Origin: an uncultured Lachnospiraceae bacterium
Lineage (GTDB): Bacteria; Bacillota; Clostridia; Lachnospirales; Lachnospiraceae
Length of the DNA: 5,631 nt
Assembly: GCA_905236925.1 (NCBI GenBank)
Contig: CAJOQS010000324.1
Span: 1-5,631 of the forward strand
Reading direction: 5' to 3'
Positions 1-5,631 of this stretch are shown here, piece by piece. The position numbers and the translations under genes are program-made. Position 1 is the first letter of the stretch; each line of letters begins with the position of its first letter. The notes beneath the pieces were generated by a model. The model ran no database searches. It was not told the origin of the DNA and saw nothing but the letters and a program-made list of their open reading frames with translations.

Positions 1-1276
1 CCATGAAGGTTCGGGTATATTCGCTGTTCTCACCCGCAATGACTTTTACTATCTGCTCCTGAATGAAGTTGCTGTCCTGATACTCATCGACAAATATCTC
101 GCTGAAGCGCCTTCCAAGCTCCATTGCGGCGGGCCTGCGGATCACATTGCCGTCCTTGTCCTTCGAAGCCAGAATATTCAGGGTCAGATGCTCGACATCG
201 CTGAAATCCAGCACATTCTTTTCAAGCTTCATTTTGCCGAGCCTGCGGATATACTCCTTCGTGATGCGGATCAGCGTTATCACCGGTCCGGCACTTGCCT
301 TCATTTCTTCGGCGATCTCCTCCTCCGAGGCCCCGAAGAGCTTCTGCAGCTTTTCGATGATCCCCTTGAATTCCTTGCGCTCTGCCGACGCCCGCTCCTT
401 AAGGTCGGCGTCCGCGCCTCTGACCGGAGCCATCCTGTCAAACCGGATGGTATTGACCGCATCGCTCATTCCGGCAAAATCCTTCGCTGCGCTTATCCTT
501 TCAAGCATGGCAAGATCGGACTGAAACGCGGGAAGATACGCCGCCGGTCCGTTCTCAATATTACAGATGGCAATACCCCGGTTCAGGCAGTCCGCCGCAT
601 AATCGAGCACCGACTGCGCGTACGCGACTGCAAAGTTCTTCCACTCCGGACTGAGCTCCGCATGTCCTTCGCTGTCCGCAACGTATTCGGCTTCAAGTCC
701 GTCAAGCCATTCCTCGGGCCATGCCTGCGCGTCCGCCGCCCTGCTGAGGCTTTTTACAAGGTCTACCAGACCCGTGTCATCCCGCGCCGAGCAGAAGCTC
801 TCGATCATGTCCAGGAAATCCTTTTCACCGGCCGCATAATACTCCTCAAGAAGGTCGTCGAGCACGCTGTTCTCCATCAGCTTTATCTCCGCGCCCTGAC
901 CGTTCCTGAAGGCCGGATCGATATCAACCTCGTGGAAGAATTCGTGTACCACGCGGTTGCAGAAGCTGTCAATCGTCATGATGCAGGCGCTCCTCAGAAG
1001 CATCTGCTGCCTCTTGAGGTTGCGGGCGTCGGGATCCTTTTCAAGGAGCTCCTCGATCCTGTCGGCGAGCTTTTCGCGCATATGGGCGGCAGCATCCTTG
1101 GTGAAGGTTACGACGAGCAGCTTGTCTACATCTGTAGTACCCTCTGTGATGAGTTTTACTATCCGCTCCACGAGTACCGAGGTTTTTCCGGCGCCCGCGG
1201 CAGCAGAAACAAGCAGGTTTTCGTTCCTGCTGTTTATCACGTCGAGCTGCTCATCGCTCCATTTATTCTCTCCCAT
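1..1276 (-). CDS. addA: ATP-dependent helicase/nuclease subunit A (AddA), N-terminal third (3' end beyond the window)
   Basis: AddA is the superfamily 1A motor of AddAB: it translocates 3'-5' along DNA using ATP, and its own C-terminal nuclease cuts the 3'-ended strand. Translation from 1276 gives 425 codons open to the left edge; full AddA is usually about 1200 residues, so roughly a third is present. Visible motifs: Q motif WSDEQLDVI (6-14), Walker A AAAGAGKTSVLVERI (25-39), motif Ia VVTFTKDAAAHMREKL (55-70), motif Ib-like TIDSFCNRVVHEFF (101-114), DFSDVEHLTLNIL (357-369) and motif II IFVDEYQDSN (394-403). Residues needed for ATP binding and hydrolysis (K31, T32, D397, E398) are present. 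The segment stops just before the expected GDxKQSIYxFR motif III; the later helicase motifs and the nuclease domain are off-window. ATG at 1276 is supported by a strong ribosome-binding site and by the Q motif starting at residue 6. Motif Ia reads TKDAAAHM where TNAAAAEM is common, a mild variation. UvrD and PcrA are less likely given the addB linkage and the DFxDxEH block. Confidence 0.96.
   Translation of the reverse strand, partial: MGENKWSDEQLDVINSRNENLLVSAAAGAGKTSVLVERIVKLITEGTTDVDKLLVVTFTKDAAAHMREKLADRIEELLEKDPDARNLKRQQMLLRSACIMTIDSFCNRVVHEFFHEVDIDPAFRNGQGAEIKLMENSVLDDLLEEYYAAGEKDFLDMIESFCSARDDTGLVDLVKSLSRAADAQAWPEEWLDGLEAEYVADSEGHAELSPEWKNFAVAYAQSVLDYAADCLNRGIAICNIENGPAAYLPAFQSDLAMLERISAAKDFAGMSDAVNTIRFDRMAPVRGADADLKERASAERKEFKGIIEKLQKLFGASEEEIAEEMKASAGPVITLIRITKEYIRRLGKMKLEKNVLDFSDVEHLTLNILASKDKDGNVIRRPAAMELGRRFSEIFVDEYQDSNFIQEQIVKVIAGENSEYTRTFM
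1237..1276 (-). other. 40-bp overlap of addB 3' end and addA 5' end
   Basis: The last 13 addB codons plus its TGA (1237-1239) overlap the first 13 codons of addA in a different frame. Both frames are convincing: addB runs past its iron-sulfur cysteines into a short charged, serine-rich tail, while addA begins just before its Q motif. This tight junction supports one transcript and coordinated synthesis of the two subunits. Confidence 0.9.
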
Positions 1277-4200
1277 GCTTCATCCTCCGATGAAATTCCT
1301 CTGAGTTTGCGGTATTCATCCCCAAGGCTCCGGTCAAAGCCGCATATTCCGCAGAAAGTGCAGTATTTGCAGGCCTGTTCTTCTTCCTTCAGATAGTACG
1401 GATCGGTCTTCACATCGCCGTTGAGTATCGCGTCCGCGCGCTCGTTCATCGACTTTTCGGTGAACTTCCCTATTGTATCGAACTGCTCCTTATTGAACAG
1501 CTTTGCCGTTGATGAGAACTGTCCGTCCTTCTTTATCCCTACGTTTATAACATCGGAGCCGGCGCCTTTTACAAGCTCGCCGTTCTCATCCGCAAGTCCG
1601 GCATCCTGCGCCCTGAGCGCTTCTCCGGTATCCAGCGAGGGGCCGGACATTTTCAGCTTGCTGCCTATTTCACCGGAATAGTCGTCTTTCGCGTCATCCG
1701 CGGAAACGATCGGATCGTCGATGTGGTAATAATACATGCCGGCAAACTCGACATCCCCACCCTTTTCGGCGACCTCTCTTGTACCCTCGATCATGTACAC
1801 GGCAAGCTGTATCTGGAGTCCGTAAAAGAGCTTTTCGAGACTGAATTCCTTCTTGCCGGATTTATAATCGATGACTCTCAGGAGCTTTTTGCCGTCCTTT
1901 TCGCATATATCCATGCGGTCTATCTTTCCCTTGAGCCGCATGAAATCGACAGCATGCGTGAAGCTCTGCTCAAAATATTCGGGTTCAAAGCTGCCCGCCC
2001 TTATCTGTTTTTCGAGTGTATCGACCGTTCTGGACAGAACGCGTTCTACACGTGTCTTATAATATTCGTTCCTCTTGCTGTCGCTCAGGACATCATCATA
2101 CTCGGCAAATGCCGCCAAAGCCGCCTCTTTTTCGAGGTTTTCCCGCGTTTCGGCGTCCGTGTCATGCCAGCGTATTCCCTTTTCCTTCAGCTTCAGGCAG
2201 TAATACTCCAGCGCACGGTGATAGATATTTCCGAGCTCCACCGCTCCAACCTTGTATTCGGGCTGTTCTTCAAGGCAAAGGCCGTAGCTGATAAAATGGG
2301 CAAACGCGCAGGATGCGTATTTTTCAAGCCTCGTTACGCTTCCGGTCAGCACTTCGCCGTAAAGCTTCCTTGCATTCTCCGGAGTGATGCGTTCGGGCAG
2401 CCTCTTTGAAAATGCCGCGTCCGCAAGCTTCAGGAACAACTCCCTGTCCCTTGTAAGAAGCTCATACAGCAGCTGTTTTTCATATGCGCTCAGGCCTTCC
2501 GGTCTGCCTTTTCTGAGTATCTGCGCAAGTGCGCGTTTTCCGCCGTCGCTGCCTATCAGCAGTTCTCCGTCGTCGGAATGCAGCGTCCTTACCGATAGTC
2601 CGTCAAACAGCTTCAGGATCTTCCCGAAGATATAGGAGGGCCTGCCGGGCTTCCTGTCGGGAGTCATCCTGTGCGCCGACAGCCACAGATACCTTGTGGG
2701 TCTCGTGAAGTTCAGGTATATGTAAAATTCATTCAGATATGCGCTCTCACGCGCACCGGGCGAGAGCTCTATGTCGCTCTTCGCGAACAGGCTCCTGTCG
2801 GATTCCGACAGAAGGCCGGCATCTCCCGATCCCGAAGGTATCATTCCGTCATTGCAGCCAAGGACCAGGAGTGCGCGGATCTCGTTGAAGCGCGTTCTTT
2901 CCATGTCGCCTATAACGACCTGATCGCTGCCCTGCGGGATCAGCGCCATCTTCGCCTCAGAGAAGCCCGTATCCAGTATGTCCGAGAATTCCTTAAGGTC
3001 TATCCTGTCATCACCGAGCAGCAGCCCGATACGCTCAAACACTTCGTTGATCCTGTCCGGGAGCTGTCCCGCTTCAAGTCCTTCTATCCTCTCCTCGAAC
3101 GACGCCGCGGTCCTGGAGCTTTCCTCCTTCCCGTGCAGCCTCTCGTATACTCCGCAATCCTCCAGAAGCACCTTCAGCGCCGCTATCCTTTCAGAAACCG
3201 TGGCATCAGTCTTTTTCAGTTTGCCGCATACGGGTACGAGAAGCTTGGCGACATGCGAACGAACCTCATTGATGCGCTCAAGATCGATCTCGTATCTGGT
3301 CTTGTACTTCGCGGTCCATTCCCTGTCCCATCCGCTTTTTCCGCGCACGGGCCTTGCTGTGCAGTAGCTTTCGAGCAGATCGATATCACTGCTTTCGATC
3401 CCGGTCAGGCCGGTCTTAAGGAAGCGGAAAACGCTTTCGACCGTAAAGTCCCTATATGCAATCTCATTAACGGCGCGCACGAATTCCACGGGAGCCGCGC
3501 CAAGTATGCTCTTTTTCCTGTCAAGGAAATAGGGGATCCCGGCCTGCATGAATTCCCTGTCCGCGATGGGTCCGAAGGCGGACATATCCCCGACTATCAC
3601 ACCGATATCGGAATAGCGGCAGCCCTCTTTCGCAACAAGCCGCCTGATCTCGCATATGGCGCTCCTGACCTCTGCCGCGGGATTCTCGCAGGTCACAAGC
3701 GTAATGCCTTCGCTGTCCGCGCTTTTTACGGTCCTCTTGCGGAACAGGTTCCGTTCAAGACCGGCAAGCGCCGCAGAGTCCCTAAAACGCGGAGCGGTTT
3801 CCGGAGCGATCACCTTTCTTATGACATCCGTTCCGGTTTCATCTGCTATACGGGTCAGCTTCTCTATGGTCTTTTCGCTGAGACAGAAAAGATCCTCTTC
3901 GTCCGGCAGTTTATCGGCATCCTTGGGATCGATCGTCACGGTCACGCTGATGTCGCAGCCAAGCTCGCAAAGACACTCAATGACCCTCAGCTGCATGACT
4001 GTAAAGCCCGTGAATCCGTCAAAGCATACATGAGCTCCCTTCAGAAGCTTCGAGCGCGGTGCCTCGCGGATAAATATCTCGAGGAGCTCCTCGTTCATTA
4101 TGAACCTGCCGTTAATGAAATCCCTGAAGCCCTGCCTGATCACGCCGATATCCTTCAGCTTCGAGCGGAGCTGGGTGTTATCCTCCGCGAGCTCCGTCAT

Positions 4201-4623
4201 GCGGCGGAATTCCCCGTCACCGATCCCGTACTGGTAAAACTCGGAGATGATCGATTTCATGCCGCTGATAAAGCCCCTGCTGTGGACCTTTCCGGCATAG
4301 ATCCCCAGCTCTCCCGCATGGTCGAGCGCGACCTTTTTTACTATCATCGTTTTGCCCGTATCCTCAAGCGTTACGGGCGTCTGCACTCCAAGCTCCTCAA
4401 AGATGCGGTGCGACATTCTCGGAAAGCTCAGCACATCGATATTCATGATGCCGCCGTTCGGACTGAGCCTTATCATGTCGCGCTGAGTCTGGAGAGTGAA
4501 CTGTTCGGGAACTATCAAAAGAAAGCTGCGATCAAAATCCTTCGCAGCCTCCCTGACTATCATTTCGTACAGGTCATGTGATTTTCCTGTTCCCGATGAA
4601 CCCAGATATAGATTTAAAGCCAT
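1237..4623 (-). CDS. addB: ATP-dependent helicase/nuclease subunit B (AddB), complete
   Basis: AddB pairs with AddA to unwind and degrade DNA from double-strand breaks until a Chi site, producing 3' tails for RecA. In characterised AddAB, AddB reads Chi and its nuclease cuts the 5'-ended strand. At 1128 residues it is near the Bacillus protein's length. Visible in order: Walker A GSSGTGKS (8-15); VPEQFTLQTQ (38-47); VLSFPRMSHRIFEELG (64-79); a motif II-like segment reading FDGFTGF (201-207) instead of DExx, as expected for a subunit that is not a motor; GDMERTRFNEIRALLVLGCNDGMIP (572-596); then the RecB-type nuclease with H802, D902 (GKIDRMD), D919 and K921 (IDYKSG) and Q937/Q939 (LQIQLAVYM). 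Iron-sulfur ligands are C772 (ASCAFAHF) and C1085, C1088 and C1094, with an extra C1091 between. ATG at 4623 is chosen because Walker A then begins at residue 8, as in homologues, and no in-frame ATG, GTG or TTG lies in the short gap upstream. Its 3' end overlaps addA by 40 bp. Confidence 0.97.
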   Translation of the reverse strand: MALNLYLGSSGTGKSHDLYEMIVREAAKDFDRSFLLIVPEQFTLQTQRDMIRLSPNGGIMNIDVLSFPRMSHRIFEELGVQTPVTLEDTGKTMIVKKVALDHAGELGIYAGKVHSRGFISGMKSIISEFYQYGIGDGEFRRMTELAEDNTQLRSKLKDIGVIRQGFRDFINGRFIMNEELLEIFIREAPRSKLLKGAHVCFDGFTGFTVMQLRVIECLCELGCDISVTVTIDPKDADKLPDEEDLFCLSEKTIEKLTRIADETGTDVIRKVIAPETAPRFRDSAALAGLERNLFRKRTVKSADSEGITLVTCENPAAEVRSAICEIRRLVAKEGCRYSDIGVIVGDMSAFGPIADREFMQAGIPYFLDRKKSILGAAPVEFVRAVNEIAYRDFTVESVFRFLKTGLTGIESSDIDLLESYCTARPVRGKSGWDREWTAKYKTRYEIDLERINEVRSHVAKLLVPVCGKLKKTDATVSERIAALKVLLEDCGVYERLHGKEESSRTAASFEERIEGLEAGQLPDRINEVFERIGLLLGDDRIDLKEFSDILDTGFSEAKMALIPQGSDQVVIGDMERTRFNEIRALLVLGCNDGMIPSGSGDAGLLSESDRSLFAKSDIELSPGARESAYLNEFYIYLNFTRPTRYLWLSAHRMTPDRKPGRPSYIFGKILKLFDGLSVRTLHSDDGELLIGSDGGKRALAQILRKGRPEGLSAYEKQLLYELLTRDRELFLKLADAAFSKRLPERITPENARKLYGEVLTGSVTRLEKYASCAFAHFISYGLCLEEQPEYKVGAVELGNIYHRALEYYCLKLKEKGIRWHDTDAETRENLEKEAALAAFAEYDDVLSDSKRNEYYKTRVERVLSRTVDTLEKQIRAGSFEPEYFEQSFTHAVDFMRLKGKIDRMDICEKDGKKLLRVIDYKSGKKEFSLEKLFYGLQIQLAVYMIEGTREVAEKGGDVEFAGMYYYHIDDPIVSADDAKDDYSGEIGSKLKMSGPSLDTGEALRAQDAGLADENGELVKGAGSDVINVGIKKDGQFSSTAKLFNKEQFDTIGKFTEKSMNERADAILNGDVKTDPYYLKEEEQACKYCTFCGICGFDRSLGDEYRKLRGISSEDEAWERINGAMSSST
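1284..1288 (-). promoter_or_regulatory. Ribosome-binding site of addA, inside the addB coding region
   Basis: On the minus strand the sequence reads GGAGG, then seven bases (atgaagc), then the addA ATG at 1276. This is a consensus Shine-Dalgarno core at ideal spacing and fixes the addA start. It lies within the last codons of addB, so ribosomes finishing addB pass over it, which fits translational coupling. Another ATG at 1283 is in a different frame and too close to the GGAGG to be used. Confidence 0.85.
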
Positions 4624-4640
4624 CCCTGATACCCCATATG
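4624..4640 (-). promoter_or_regulatory. 17-bp uvrC-addB spacer with weak ribosome-binding site
   Basis: The spacer reads CATATGGGGTATCAGGG on the minus strand between the uvrC TAG and the addB ATG. The only purine-rich candidate at normal distance is GGGG, eight bases before the ATG; a second G run (AGGG) touches the start codon and is too close. There is no room for a promoter or terminator hairpin, so addB is probably read through from uvrC and may depend partly on ribosomes terminating at uvrC. An ATG at 4637 in the spacer is out of the addB frame. Confidence 0.5.
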
Positions 4641-5631
4641 CTATCTGTTCTGTCTGAAGAAATCGTATACGGCCTGAGCGGAAACCCTGTTCATGCTCTC
4701 GCAGGCTTCAAGCTCTTCGACCGAAGCGCTCCTGACCGCCTCCAGCGATTCAAAATGCCTCATCAGCGCCCGTCTCCTGGTCGGTCCGATGCCCTCGATA
4801 TCATCGAGTATCGAGCGGACCTGCTCCTTCGAGCGAAGCGACCTGTGGTACTCGATCGCGAAGCGGTGAACCTCGTCCTGAACCCGCGTGATAAGCTTAA
4901 AGGCCTCCGATGTCGGATTGATCGGCACCTCGACATTGTTGTAGCAGATGCCGCGCGTGCGATGATTATCGTCCTTGACCAGACCGCAGACCTTTATATC
5001 AAGCCCCAGTTTCTCGAGGACCTCAAGGCAGACATTGACCTGTCCGCGGCCTCCGTCCATCATTATCAGATCGGGATATTTCGCAAATCCCGTAAATTCG
5101 GCCGGATTCTGTTCTACTCCTGTAGTCTCGTCTTCAGGCTCCCCGCCCTGTTTTCTGCGGTCTTCCTTGCCGTGCTCAAAGCGTCTGGTAAGGACTTCGG
5201 CAAGACTCGCGTAATCGTCCGGTCCGACGACCGTTCTGATCCTGAACTTCCTGTAATCACTGGGCTTGGGCCTGCCGTTCTCATAGACAACCATCGATCC
5301 CACGGTCTCGAAACCGCTGATATGCGAGATATCGTAGGACTCGACACGCACGGGCGCGGGAATGTCCAGCAGCTCGGCAAGCTCCGCTATTGCGCCCTCG
5401 CTGCGTTTTCTTGCCGCGTCAAGCTTCTCGCCGTCACGCTCGAGTATTCCCATCGCATTGCTGCAGGCAAGCTTGATAAGTCCTTCCTTTTCTCCTCGCT
5501 TGGGGGCTTTTATAGTGATCTTCGCTCCGGCCCTCTCCGAAAGCCATTTTCCTATCAGCTCCGCCTCGGGAATCTCCTCGCAAAGAAGAATCTCCTTCGG
5601 GAGCGCGGGCATCCCCGCGTAGTACTGCTTC
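4641..5631 (-). CDS. uvrC: UvrABC system protein C, C-terminal half (5' end beyond the window)
   Basis: UvrC is the cytoplasmic excision-repair subunit that joins the UvrB-DNA complex and cuts the damaged strand on both sides of the lesion. The frame is open to the right edge and ends in TAG; 329 residues are visible of a family length near 600, so the GIY-YIG nuclease (3' cut) and probably the UvrB-binding UVR motif are off-window. The methionine at 5612 is internal: the codons before it (KQYYAG) continue the conserved UvrC segment leading into PALPKEILL. Numbering from that methionine, the RNase H-like 5'-cut domain shows YDISH (D94), PDDYASL (D132/D133), MDGGRGQ (D186) and DEVHRFAI (H249), matching the family's catalytic Asp/Asp/His set. 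A helix-hairpin-helix DNA-binding tail follows at about 268-320 (IEGIGPTRRRALMRHF). A charged, low-complexity linker (about 147-172) sits before D186. No defect is visible. addB starts 17 bp downstream, suggesting co-transcription. Confidence 0.97.
   Translation of the reverse strand, partial: KQYYAGMPALPKEILLCEEIPEAELIGKWLSERAGAKITIKAPKRGEKEGLIKLACSNAMGILERDGEKLDAARKRSEGAIAELAELLDIPAPVRVESYDISHISGFETVGSMVVYENGRPKPSDYRKFRIRTVVGPDDYASLAEVLTRRFEHGKEDRRKQGGEPEDETTGVEQNPAEFTGFAKYPDLIMMDGGRGQVNVCLEVLEKLGLDIKVCGLVKDDNHRTRGICYNNVEVPINPTSEAFKLITRVQDEVHRFAIEYHRSLRSKEQVRSILDDIEGIGPTRRRALMRHFESLEAVRSASVEELEACESMNRVSAQAVYDFFRQNR

Noticed and set aside
188..1396. A 402-codon open frame on the plus strand opposite addA and the end of addB
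   Set aside because: The minus strand here encodes unmistakable AddA helicase motifs. The plus-strand product has no recognisable motifs and spans the junction of two real genes, as a shadow would.
1723..2409. A 228-codon plus-strand open frame opposite the AddB nuclease domain
   Set aside because: It lies antisense to the conserved nuclease residues of AddB, and no recognisable family is seen in its translation.
2671..4581. A 636-codon open frame on the plus strand opposite addB
   Set aside because: It is the antisense shadow of addB. Its translation shows no recognisable domain, and the minus-strand frame carries clear AddB motifs throughout. Stop-poor antisense frames are common opposite genes with this codon use.
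5114..5380. An 88-codon minus-strand open frame within uvrC
   Set aside because: It is an alternative frame inside the UvrC endonuclease domain, whose catalytic residues are read in the other frame; the product is rich in Ser, Arg and Pro, typical of a frame-shifted shadow.
5610..5612. ATG at 5612 as the uvrC start
   Set aside because: The frame stays open to the window edge and the upstream codons fit conserved UvrC sequence. Starting here would remove the GIY-YIG half, so the gene is cut by the window rather than short.
1..5631. Search by eye for a novel system, mobile element, CRISPR array, RNA gene, promoter or terminator
   Set aside because: Apart from the 17-bp spacer every base lies in one of three conserved repair genes. 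I saw no direct or inverted repeat array, terminator hairpin with a T run, or transposase fragment. Short repeats cannot be excluded by eye alone.

Overview
The window is almost wall-to-wall coding on the minus strand and holds one DNA-repair gene cluster, read right to left: the 3' part of uvrC (nucleotide excision repair endonuclease), a complete addB, and the first third of addA (the two subunits of the AddAB helicase-nuclease that processes double-strand breaks). uvrC and addB are 17 bp apart. addB and addA overlap by 40 bp. No rRNA, tRNA, mobile element, CRISPR array or long repeat was seen, and there is no non-coding stretch longer than 17 bp.

Organism: the AddAB (not RecBCD) machinery, the addB-then-addA order and the style of the AddB and AddA proteins point to a Firmicute, most likely of class Clostridia (a Lachnospiraceae-like gut anaerobe is plausible). 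Two sampled 60-base lines (the first, and the one starting at 1201) are about 47% and 52% G+C, high for a classical Clostridium. The taxonomic call is inference from protein style and gene order only.

Layout: 4641-5631 is the C-terminal half of UvrC (RNase H-like endonuclease domain and helix-hairpin-helix tail); its GIY-YIG half lies beyond the right edge. 1237-4623 is AddB, 1128 residues, with an intact Walker A, a degenerate helicase core, a RecB-type nuclease domain and iron-sulfur cysteines. 1-1276 is the AddA N-terminus with the Q motif, Walker A, motif Ia and the DEYQD motif II; the remaining helicase motifs and the nuclease domain lie beyond the left edge.

How the genes work together: AddA and AddB form one heterodimer, and the overlapping genes suit coupled, balanced synthesis. 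UvrC acts in a different repair pathway (incision of bulky lesions with UvrA and UvrB), so the cluster looks like a co-transcribed general DNA-repair unit. The promoter is not in the window, so SOS control cannot be judged. I found no evidence of a new biological system: this is a conventional repair locus, and its mildly unusual points are the uvrC-addBA linkage and an extra cysteine in the AddB iron-sulfur motif.
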